Source: Chitinophaga pinensis (lineage in GTDB: Bacteria; Bacteroidota; Bacteroidia; Chitinophagales; LD1). Taken from it: 40,715 nucleotides of DNA. Below the pieces are notes generated by a model that was not told the origin of the DNA, ran no database searches, and saw only the letters and a program-made list of their open reading frames with translations. Below, one piece after another: positions 1 through 8,636 of the stretch (its first letter is position 1; each line of letters begins with the position of its first letter). Both the position numbers and the translations under genes were made by a program. The stretch lies in assembly GCA_945867505.1 (NCBI GenBank), contig CAMBIM010000004.1:1-40715 (forward strand), written 5' to 3'.

Positions 1-1
1 G

Positions 2-97
2 AAAGAAAAAATGGCCATCAGCAAGCGTTTCACCAACACCGAAACATTTATTGTTCGCCCTGGCTTTAACGAAGCGGCTTTCAAACAGGTTCAATAA
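2..97 (+). CDS. 3' end of a CDS, probably peptide ABC transporter substrate-binding protein C-terminus (truncated by window edge)
   Basis: Open frame 2 reads KEKMAISKRFTNTETFIVRPGFNEAAFKQVQ* ending in TAA at 95-97, 18 bp before the OppB-like permease start. Identity is inferred mainly from operon context. Confidence 0.5.
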   Translation, partial: KEKMAISKRFTNTETFIVRPGFNEAAFKQVQ

Positions 98-115
98 TTA
101 AGTATTGTTACGCTG

Positions 116-1663
116 ATGAAACCAGTAGAAGCAGAAGTTAAAACAGGTAAAACAGAATCGGGCAAGAAATTTTTCTTTACAAAAATTTCCTTTCCTCTGT
201 TCGGGTATATTCTTAAACGGGTATTGATTTTCATTCCTACGCTTTTCATTATTTCTCTGCTTACTTTTATTCTAATTGCCGCAGCACCGGGCGACCCGGC
301 TGAAACTATGTTGAGCCGCAGTAGTGCCGAAGGTCAGGCATCTGATAAACTTGCCACCGAGCGCTCGTATCGCGAGTTGCGCCACAAATTGGGTTTGGAT
401 TTACCGGTATTCTATTTCGCCTTTTCTAATTCAGCACAAAGCGATACGCTTATTCGCATACCTACCAAGAACCACCGCGAAATGTTAGACCGCATGGTTT
501 ACACTTACGGAAACTGGCCGCAAATAGAAACCTACTATCACCAACTTAAAAATTTAGAGTTCTCCATTATTGCTACAAAAAAAGATTCAATCAATACCAA
601 TGCGTTGATTGAATTGCGAAACACCGCAGCCAAAACTTTAATTCATCACGAAGATGTAGTGCTTGCCGGTTTGTATGCCGATTTAAAAGCGCAAGCAGCA
701 TCGGCAAGTAACCTTACCGAAATACAAACCAAAGCAGCGGCAACCGAAGCCGCATACAACAAAGTAAAAGCAGAAGCCACCGTTTGGAAAAGATATGTTC
801 CTGCCATTCAATGGAGTGGAACTCATAATCAATATCACCGTTGGTTATTTGGTGCGGCAAAATGGTTTGGCACAGAAACCGACCCTACCTTAGGCAGAGG
901 ATTTATTAGAGGCGATTACGGTATTTCATTCTTCACCAAACGCCCTGTTAAGAGCGTAATCTGGGATGGTCTCTGGATTACCATGCTCATCTCAATTCTT
1001 GTAATTATAATTGAGTATGTTATTTCTATTCCGCTGGGTATTTCCTTAGCGGTGCGCAAAGGCTCCACTTACGATTCAAGTGTAACCGTTGCTTTGTTCC
1101 TTACTTATTCCCTTCCCGTGTTCTGGATTGGCACCATGGCAATTTTCTTTTTATGCAGCCCCGATTACGTAGAAATTTTCCCTCCATTTGGTTTGGGCGA
1201 TGCTGTTTGGGAAGATGGCTTCTTCTATAAACTTGGCGACTTAGCTTACCATCTAGCTCTCCCTTTAATCATTGCGTCATATGCCAGCTTCGCTTACTTA
1301 TCTCGCCAAATGCGCGGCTCTATGCTTACCGTATTGGGTGCAGATTATATCCGCACCGCACGCGCAAAAGGTTTGCCTGAAAACAAAGTAATCTGGAAAC
1401 ATGCGTTCCGTAATTCATTGCTGCCTATCATCACTATATTTGCCTCGTTCTTCCCGGCATTAATTGGCGGCTCTATTATTCTCGAGTTCCTATTTACCAT
1501 TCCGGGCTTGGGGCAAATTACTTACGCTGCCGTTATTCAAAAAGATTACCCCATGATATTAACCAACACCATGTTTGCGGCTATATTGACTTTGGTGGGT
1601 TATTTGGTTTCCGATATTTTATATGCCGTGGTTGATCCGCGAATTTCCTATTCAAAGAAGTAA
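116..1663 (+). CDS. Peptide/oligopeptide ABC transporter permease, OppB/DppB family, with enlarged periplasmic insert
   Basis: 515 aa; N-terminal TM helix, then the BPD_transp_1 region with the EAA-like loop (ADYIRTARAKGLPENKVIWKHAFRNSLLPIIT) and C-terminal DPRISY. Confidence 0.9.
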   Translation: MKPVEAEVKTGKTESGKKFFFTKISFPLFGYILKRVLIFIPTLFIISLLTFILIAAAPGDPAETMLSRSSAEGQASDKLATERSYRELRHKLGLDLPVFYFAFSNSAQSDTLIRIPTKNHREMLDRMVYTYGNWPQIETYYHQLKNLEFSIIATKKDSINTNALIELRNTAAKTLIHHEDVVLAGLYADLKAQAASASNLTEIQTKAAATEAAYNKVKAEATVWKRYVPAIQWSGTHNQYHRWLFGAAKWFGTETDPTLGRGFIRGDYGISFFTKRPVKSVIWDGLWITMLISILVIIIEYVISIPLGISLAVRKGSTYDSSVTVALFLTYSLPVFWIGTMAIFFLCSPDYVEIFPPFGLGDAVWEDGFFYKLGDLAYHLALPLIIASYASFAYLSRQMRGSMLTVLGADYIRTARAKGLPENKVIWKHAFRNSLLPIITIFASFFPALIGGSIILEFLFTIPGLGQITYAAVIQKDYPMILTNTMFAAILTLVGYLVSDILYAVVDPRISYSKK

Positions 1664-1669
1664 AACAAA

Positions 1670-2968
1670 ATGGCTGAAGCTACATCAATAAAGGCGAAGA
1701 ACGAACAAGGGTATTGGGCTTTTGTAAATAAGCAATTCCGCAAAAAAAAGACGGCTGTTATTTCGCTTTACATCGTTATAGTTTTGGCACTTATTGCCGT
1801 GTTTGCCCCGTTTTTGGCTAACGAAAAACCATTGGTTTGCAAATTCAAAGGAGAAACTTTCTTTCCTGTGCTTAAAGATATTGCCGTAGGTTTTGGCATT
1901 GGCGAATTTCAACCACAGTTTCAGAATGTAGATTGGAAAAACCTGCAATACGATATGGTGGTATTCCCTCCCGTGCCGTATTTGCCAATGAATCAGGACG
2001 ATAACAACATCCACTCTAAAGGTCCTTTCGATGAGCAGAACGTTCCTTCTGCAAGATGGAAACACTGGTTCGGCACCGATGAACTTGGCCGCGATGTTCT
2101 ATCGGGCATGATTCACGGAACTAAAATTGCCATGACTGTAGGTATTGTATCTATGCTCATTGCTTCCGTTATAGGCATTTTACTCGGCTCACTTGCCGGT
2201 TTCTATGGCGATGAAAACTTTCAGGTATCCCGCGTTCGCCTTTGGGGCAATATTCTCTTCCTTTTCTTTGCCTTCTTTTATTCCTTCGGCACCCGCTCTT
2301 ACGATATTACCGATGCACTTGGCAGAGGCCTTGGCGAAGGGTTTGTTCAACTCGGCATCAGCATTTTAATCTTTGCCGCAGTAATGGTTGTAGGCAACCT
2401 GCTGGTTATTCCGCTCAAGAATATTTCTTTCTTAGGCAAACAAGTAGCCGTTCCGTTTGACTTAATTATTATGCGCGTAATAGAAGTGCTTAACTCCATC
2501 CCTACGCTCTTCCTTATTCTCCTCATCATCTCCATTGTTCGCAAGCCAAACCTTTACGTTATCATGGGCATCATCGGCTTAACCGGCTGGACGGGTATTG
2601 CCCGCTTCATCCGTGCCGAACTGTTAAAGGTGCGCAACTTAGAATACATCGAAGCCGCAAACTCACTGGGCTATTCCAACGCACACATACTTTTCAAACA
2701 CGCCATTCCTAACGCACTTTCACCTGTGCTTATCTCTATTGCATTCGGAATTGCCGGAGCAATTCTCACCGAATCAACTTTGTCTTTCTTAGGCTTAGGT
2801 CCAGCAGATACCGTTACCTGGGGGCAACTGCTTTCATACGCGCGCCAAATTCCACAAGCATGGTGGCTCGCCATTTTCCCGGGCTTCGCCATCTTCATCA
2901 CCGTTACAACCTTCAACCTTATAGGCGATGGTTTAACCGATGCGATGGACCCACGGTTGAAACAGTAA
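1670..2968 (+). CDS. Peptide/oligopeptide ABC transporter permease, OppC/DppC family
   Basis: 432 aa; HWFGTDELGRDVLSGMIHGTKIAMTVG and EYIEAANSLGYSNAHILFKHAIPNALSPVLI are typical OppC/DppC signatures; C-terminal DAMDPRLKQ. Starts 6 bp after the upstream permease. Confidence 0.92.
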   Translation: MAEATSIKAKNEQGYWAFVNKQFRKKKTAVISLYIVIVLALIAVFAPFLANEKPLVCKFKGETFFPVLKDIAVGFGIGEFQPQFQNVDWKNLQYDMVVFPPVPYLPMNQDDNNIHSKGPFDEQNVPSARWKHWFGTDELGRDVLSGMIHGTKIAMTVGIVSMLIASVIGILLGSLAGFYGDENFQVSRVRLWGNILFLFFAFFYSFGTRSYDITDALGRGLGEGFVQLGISILIFAAVMVVGNLLVIPLKNISFLGKQVAVPFDLIIMRVIEVLNSIPTLFLILLIISIVRKPNLYVIMGIIGLTGWTGIARFIRAELLKVRNLEYIEAANSLGYSNAHILFKHAIPNALSPVLISIAFGIAGAILTESTLSFLGLGPADTVTWGQLLSYARQIPQAWWLAIFPGFAIFITVTTFNLIGDGLTDAMDPRLKQ

Positions 2969-3260
2969 TACAAAAATTATCATGGCGTTATGCCATGCCG
3001 AGGAATGAGCCATCTTGTATTTTGGCTATTGCATTTGCATAAAGGATGGAACGGAGAACTTTTTTGCTTGCCATAAAGAGTCTCACATAATAATTACTGG
3101 ATTACTTGACTCATAGTATATTATAAAGGGATTCGTGAATTCCGCTTTGCTCTGTTTGCTTCGGTCGTAGAGTCCTCCTAGCCATTCTCTATATGGAGCA
3201 AAAATAATTTGGAGTCAGATATGAATCTTTGCAGAGGGTAACGCAATAGTGGATATGTAT

Positions 3261-5393
3261 TCAATTCCCTTGCTCCAACATTCTATTATAAGTCTTAATA
3301 AAAATGGCACCGAGGTTTTTGTGTGGAGGAATGTAGTCAAGGTAACGTTCGTAGGCTTTGGGGTTGGTTTTTACGTAGACTTCTAAATCTTTCCAGATCC
3401 TTTCCCATTCTACGTCTTCGCCCCGGTTGATGTAGTCGGCCAGGAGTTTAAGCATGGGGTTGTTGACATACATGGTTCCTATTTGCTTGGAGGAAATGAT
3501 ACTGGCTTCGGAAGACTTTTCGATGATGGTGGAAATGCTGTGGTAGCCACCGCAAGAGCCAAGAACGAAAATTTGTGTATCGTCTTTTATTTTTTCGATG
3601 GTTTTGGGGGCGTAGTAACTGTGGCCGCGATGCACCAATACGTTTGGCTCGTAAAAGTTATCGGTGAATATTTTTTCGAGGCGCGCCTGTCCATCGTATT
3701 CGTTCTTGGGCTTGTTGGCAAAAATATTTACATCGCGCCCGTGCTTTGATTTGATGGTGACATAAATGCCTGAGTCGACTACCAGCCAGTTAGAATCGGT
3801 GAATGTTTTTATGAAGGATGCGAAGGAAGCATCGCCATCTTCATCGTCATAAAAATAAATTAACCAACGGTCAACACTATCGCGCGCAAATAGTTTTGAG
3901 CTTTTTATTCTATCGAAAGCTGGTAAGGCATACTGTTGCGAAACAGAAGTGAACCAATTTTCGTTCGTCAAATTTCGTTCAACAAATAAATTGGAGAACA
4001 ATCCATAGAGCGCCATTCCTTTAAAATCGTTCTTGCCGCTTAATCGGATGTATTCGTATTTAATAGCTCCGCGAAGAATGCGCAGCACGAGCGAATCGGT
4101 AATGCTGCCAAAGGCATCGGCTACTTCTACGGCCTGCGATAAATCTTTGTATTGTTCTAGCCCACTTGTAAACTTTACCATGAGCAGTTGCTGATGAAGT
4201 TGACTCATGCTACCTAAAAATTCGCCCAGTTTGCCAAAGCCTGCACTCATTTTTATAAAGGTGCGGAACTTATTATCGCCCACGCTTTTCAGAAAATCGA
4301 AACCGGATTGGTCGCCCATTTTTACCATCATGCGGTTGAACAGACCGTTGAAGGTGGAAGTGAAAATTTCTTCTTCGCTATAAATCATGAGCGTGTAAAG
4401 TTCCTGCGCGCTGAAATCTTCGATGGAGGCAAAACGAGTTTCATCTTTATCGTTATGCAAATCGTTCAACTCCCGCACAAACTTTAGGGCGTAAATATTC
4501 AGCTCATCTTCTAACGAATTAAGAGCTAATGGATTTTTTTTTGCGCGAATTTTAAGCATGGCGCGCAAATACTGTTGCGGGTTTTTGCCAATGGCATCTG
4601 CCTTATCAATAGTCAGTTTGCCATTTACAATATCATCGAGCAAAGTAAATGCGTTGGACTTGCGGCTGAATTTGTCTTTTATGTGAAGAATGGTTTTTAC
4701 CGCAGTATCATTACTTAATTTCAACGCTTTATAAATAGCATCGTTAGGGTTGAAATAGCGTTTTACTTTAACCGGTGCCACTTTAGCGGCTTCTTCTATA
4801 ATATGCAGTGAGTAAGGGCGCGAGGAGTAGGCTTCGAAATTTTTGAATACTAAATCGGTTCGATATTGGGCAGCAAAAACTAAAAATGAATCGGCACAGG
4901 GTTCGTTTTTAAAAATAGATAGCGTGTTAAACGCCATAGCGGTGTTGTTGCTTAAATAATTGTATAGTTTGTTTTGTTGAATAGCATTTAGTTCGCCAAG
5001 GATAAAGCGGAATAAATTATCGAATCGCTTTACGTTATAGATAGTGCGGTTATTTATTTTTCGTAATTGTATGTAAACGGTTTCGCGAATTGGTTTGCGT
5101 TTGGCTTCATCAAACTTCGGGCTTTCTACTAAGCGCTGAATAGAATCTATGAGTTTGAAATAAACTTTGCTAGCATACGCGGTAAGTGCAGAATCGTCTA
5201 AATCAACCCTGCCGTTTTTTACATCGTCAAACAAATCAATCTTCTCCTGAAATTCATCGATGTAGTAATCGGCTTTTTTAATGTTGGTTTTGGTAGAATC
5301 AGTGGCGGCAAAAGTATCTTGCGCAAAAAGCAATACAAACGCACACACAAATATTTTTTGTGTAATTAGAAATATTTTATGCGCTAGCTTCAT
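3261..5393 (-). CDS. Secreted hypothetical protein with putative caspase-like (clan CD) C-terminal domain
   Basis: 710 aa with N-terminal signal peptide; C-terminal VLVHRGHSYYAPKTIEKIKDDTQIFVLGSCGGYHSI motif. Paralogue of the adjacent 5397..8624 product. Confidence 0.7.
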   Translation of the reverse strand: MKLAHKIFLITQKIFVCAFVLLFAQDTFAATDSTKTNIKKADYYIDEFQEKIDLFDDVKNGRVDLDDSALTAYASKVYFKLIDSIQRLVESPKFDEAKRKPIRETVYIQLRKINNRTIYNVKRFDNLFRFILGELNAIQQNKLYNYLSNNTAMAFNTLSIFKNEPCADSFLVFAAQYRTDLVFKNFEAYSSRPYSLHIIEEAAKVAPVKVKRYFNPNDAIYKALKLSNDTAVKTILHIKDKFSRKSNAFTLLDDIVNGKLTIDKADAIGKNPQQYLRAMLKIRAKKNPLALNSLEDELNIYALKFVRELNDLHNDKDETRFASIEDFSAQELYTLMIYSEEEIFTSTFNGLFNRMMVKMGDQSGFDFLKSVGDNKFRTFIKMSAGFGKLGEFLGSMSQLHQQLLMVKFTSGLEQYKDLSQAVEVADAFGSITDSLVLRILRGAIKYEYIRLSGKNDFKGMALYGLFSNLFVERNLTNENWFTSVSQQYALPAFDRIKSSKLFARDSVDRWLIYFYDDEDGDASFASFIKTFTDSNWLVVDSGIYVTIKSKHGRDVNIFANKPKNEYDGQARLEKIFTDNFYEPNVLVHRGHSYYAPKTIEKIKDDTQIFVLGSCGGYHSISTIIEKSSEASIISSKQIGTMYVNNPMLKLLADYINRGEDVEWERIWKDLEVYVKTNPKAYERYLDYIPPHKNLGAIFIKTYNRMLEQGN

Positions 5394-5396
5394 CTG

Positions 5397-8300
5397 TTAT
5401 ACTCCCAGTATTTTATAGTATGCCCGAATAAAAATGGCCCCTAAGTTTTTGTTAGGCGGAATATAATCGCCAAAGTATGGGTTGTTGCCTAAGCGGTCGC
5501 GCATCTTATCCCAAAAGTCGTTCCATACAATATCTTTTCCGTTGCGAATGTTCTCGTTTAAGGCGTAAATCATTACATCGTTAACCGTTTTTGTACCAAT
5601 TTGTTTGGTTGAAATAATGTGCGCTTCGGGTGCGTTTTCTAAAGCAATAGGCAATTTGTAAAAGCCACCGCATGAGCCTACAAAAATTAACTTAGCCGAA
5701 GCCGGAACTTTTTCGAGTGTAGATTCTGTATGGAAACTATGACCGCGATGAACGACTACTGTTGCGGTATAATTTTTCTCTTTAAAGTATGCATCAATGG
5801 CACTTATTCCGTTTTCTTCAAACTCGGGTTTGTTGGCGAAAATTTCTACATGCTCTCCTTGCTTGGAGAAAATATGGATGTAGCTATTGCGGTCTTCAAC
5901 GCCCCAAGAATTTTGATTCTTGTAAGTATTTACAAAGTTGATATAGGAACTGCGCCCGTCATCATCGTTGTAAAAATACATTTGCTCAATGCACTGTGTG
6001 CCTGCATTCAACAGCGATGTGGAAGCCAAAGAAGCCACCGGTGAAATTTTAAACTGCTGCGAAATCTTTTTATACCAGGCATTTTCGGTGCGTGCGTTTC
6101 CTGATATTACGCTGGATAGAACACCATAAAGAGATATGCCAATTTGATTGCTATCTGCCATTACGCGCTCATACTCTTTTTTGATGTTGGCTTGCATAAC
6201 GGTGAGTAACTGGTCATCGTTAATGTTAGAGACCGATTCGGCAATCAATACAATGCTTGATAAATCGACCTGTTGTTTTTCGAGATTAGAAGTATAGGAA
6301 ATGAACAAATCGTTTTTTGCTGCGCCCGAAAATTTGGAGAGAAAATCTTTAATAGTACCGAAGTTAGAGCAGAGCGAAAGAAAATCGCGGAACTGATAAT
6401 TGTTTACTGATTTTAAGAAAGCATTACCATCGCCAGCAGGAAGTTTTTGCATAAAGCGATTGAAGAGACCAGTGAAGGTGGAAGTAAAAACTTCATCGCG
6501 TCCGTAAAGCATGAGAAAGTAAAGTTCGGTAGAGCCGAAACCTTCTACCGAATAAAATGGCTGCGAACTACCGGTGGCAATCTTATCATTTATTTCGCGG
6601 ATAAAGCGCAAACTGTAGTCGCGCATTTCGCGGTTAATGCTGTATGAACCAACATAATTAGACCCCGAAATTATTTTAACCATTGCCTCAAAAAGCTTGT
6701 TAGGGTCTTTGCTTATTTCAATGGCATCTTTTGAAGTTAAACTGCGATTTAGCATATCGTCTAACAATAAAAATGGTTTGCTGTGGTAGCCGAGGTCAGG
6801 ATTGATGGTTATAATCTTGCGAACCACAGGGCTTTTGCTGTATTGCAAAATGTAGTTAACCGGTTGTGCTGGATTATACAAATAACGCTTGACTGAAAGC
6901 GGTGCATTGATGGCACATTGCTCTAAAATTTTTAAGCTGTAGCGTTTTTGTTTGTATGAATCAATTTTCTTGAACAGTTCATCGGGCTCTTTACGGGCGG
7001 CATAAATTAAAATTTCTTCAGCATAATCCTTATCAATAAATAGCGAGAAGTGTTGCAGCGTTTGCAGAATGTTTTTCTTGAGCGAAATAATGGTGCGTGT
7101 GCGTGCGTCTAATTCAATTCGTATTGGCTCTACTATTGGTTCTGGGATGGGAACAATATCGTGAGCAGGTTCTGGCTTTATTTCTTCAACAGCAAACTGT
7201 GCAGTTTCCGTAACTACAAAATTAACTGGCTTTTTCGGCTCTACCCATTCTTTCATTCGTTCCGGTTTAGTGGTAGATTCTTCTTCGGCTAAAGTATCTC
7301 CGGCAATTGGTTTTGGCGAACGCGCTTTGGTTATTTCATTCAGCGAGCGGTCTTCACTTTCCATATTGGTTATAGCGTTTTCTTTAGCAAAGGTTTTAAA
7401 CGGTGGAAAGAGATTTTCTTTTTCTTCCAACGAAGAAAGTGCCAGCAGGTAATCTTTCTTTTCATCATCAACAGAACTTAATATTTGCTCCAGCATATTG
7501 TTCTTATCGCAATGAATAATCAGCTCCTTCAATTTTGTTTTATCAAGCGAGCCAATCATGATGCCGCTGATGGGCTTACCGGTTGTTTTCTTTTTCAGAA
7601 TTTCCACCAACGCCTGAAATGTTTTAGTGTTGGTTTCTTTATAGCCATAACTTAATAGCACAAATATTTCTTCGGCAGTATAATTTTTGAATGATTCGTA
7701 TTGGTAGTTTGGGTTGGCGGCCTCTTGCGTAATTCTGCGCAGTGCGTCAACGCAATAAATATCGAGGTAACGATAAATAGAGAATGTAACGTTGGCTTCG
7801 TAGCGCATAGAGAGTTGCACCAACAAACGAAACAACTGGTCAGGGTTGTTGCCGATAGAATCTGCCGCTTCTAACGAAATGTTCTTGGCTATAATTTCAT
7901 CGAGCAATAAAAAAGCACGCGAACGCTGACCAAAGCGGCTGTAGATTTCAAACGATTTGCGCACAAACAAATCTTTACTCTGACGCAAAATATTGCTCAC
8001 TGGTCCTGTACTGCTGTAATACCGTTTGGCAGATTCGGGTGCGAGTTTAACCGCTTTCTCTAACAAGCGCAAGGCAAACCTTCGGTCATCAAACTCTTCG
8101 GTGTAGCGGAAAATATCATCAGGATGGTCGGTTAGGTAATCGGTTAGGAAATCTTCGGCAATAGTATCGCTGGGAATCAAGCGCGTGGCTTTAACGGAGA
8201 AAGCGGAATAGCGTTTTATGTTTCGTAACAGCTCGTCTTTCTGATCCCACTCTATCATGGATGGATAGTAACTCAACACCGCTAGATAAGTGCCCGACTT

Positions 8301-8624
8301 TAAATAACTATCGGAATAATACCGGTTGATGTTGGTGAGGAATACTTGCAGACGAGTGAGGTAAAGGTTTCGTTTACTTTTATCTACTTCTTGCGCCAAT
8401 ACAAATTTAGCTATGCTATCGATAAGGTTAAACAAACGGCTATCCGCGCTTTGATAATCGTTAGCGATGCGCGTTTTTTCAAAATTTACTCGTTGCAGCA
8501 AAACGCTCTTTTCTGATTCAAATATGTCAATGGTAGAATCGGCTTGCACGTGCGTTGCCGCCATCACCGAATTTGTGAAAAGGAAAGCGAGAAACAGAAA
8601 GAATATTCTTCGGATTAAAATCAC
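5397..8624 (-). CDS. Secreted hypothetical protein with duplicated helical module and putative caspase-like (clan CD) C-terminal domain
   Basis: 1075 aa; signal peptide; two related helical modules separated by a Pro/Glu-rich linker; C-terminal VVVHRGHSFHTESTLEKVPASAKLIFVGSCGGFYK. 3 bp gap to the next gene. Confidence 0.7.
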   Translation of the reverse strand: MILIRRIFFLFLAFLFTNSVMAATHVQADSTIDIFESEKSVLLQRVNFEKTRIANDYQSADSRLFNLIDSIAKFVLAQEVDKSKRNLYLTRLQVFLTNINRYYSDSYLKSGTYLAVLSYYPSMIEWDQKDELLRNIKRYSAFSVKATRLIPSDTIAEDFLTDYLTDHPDDIFRYTEEFDDRRFALRLLEKAVKLAPESAKRYYSSTGPVSNILRQSKDLFVRKSFEIYSRFGQRSRAFLLLDEIIAKNISLEAADSIGNNPDQLFRLLVQLSMRYEANVTFSIYRYLDIYCVDALRRITQEAANPNYQYESFKNYTAEEIFVLLSYGYKETNTKTFQALVEILKKKTTGKPISGIMIGSLDKTKLKELIIHCDKNNMLEQILSSVDDEKKDYLLALSSLEEKENLFPPFKTFAKENAITNMESEDRSLNEITKARSPKPIAGDTLAEEESTTKPERMKEWVEPKKPVNFVVTETAQFAVEEIKPEPAHDIVPIPEPIVEPIRIELDARTRTIISLKKNILQTLQHFSLFIDKDYAEEILIYAARKEPDELFKKIDSYKQKRYSLKILEQCAINAPLSVKRYLYNPAQPVNYILQYSKSPVVRKIITINPDLGYHSKPFLLLDDMLNRSLTSKDAIEISKDPNKLFEAMVKIISGSNYVGSYSINREMRDYSLRFIREINDKIATGSSQPFYSVEGFGSTELYFLMLYGRDEVFTSTFTGLFNRFMQKLPAGDGNAFLKSVNNYQFRDFLSLCSNFGTIKDFLSKFSGAAKNDLFISYTSNLEKQQVDLSSIVLIAESVSNINDDQLLTVMQANIKKEYERVMADSNQIGISLYGVLSSVISGNARTENAWYKKISQQFKISPVASLASTSLLNAGTQCIEQMYFYNDDDGRSSYINFVNTYKNQNSWGVEDRNSYIHIFSKQGEHVEIFANKPEFEENGISAIDAYFKEKNYTATVVVHRGHSFHTESTLEKVPASAKLIFVGSCGGFYKLPIALENAPEAHIISTKQIGTKTVNDVMIYALNENIRNGKDIVWNDFWDKMRDRLGNNPYFGDYIPPNKNLGAIFIRAYYKILGV

Positions 8625-8636
8625 TTTTTAGTTATA

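Noticed and set aside
1685-2973. ORFs antisense to or out of frame with the permease genes (1685..2065, 2242..2460, 2347..2544, 2671..2973)
   Set aside because: They overlap strongly supported permease coding sequence and show Cys/Arg-rich or otherwise low-quality translations typical of shadow frames.
2981-2997. CATGGC-GTTAT-GCCATG hairpin as a terminator of the opp operon
   Set aside because: Only a 6-bp stem and no following T-run; kept only as a minor observation.
3483-3749. 88-aa plus-strand ORF opposite the putative catalytic domain of the 710-aa protein
   Set aside because: Shadow ORF of a conserved coding region; the paralogue region has a different antisense ORF, so it is not independently conserved.
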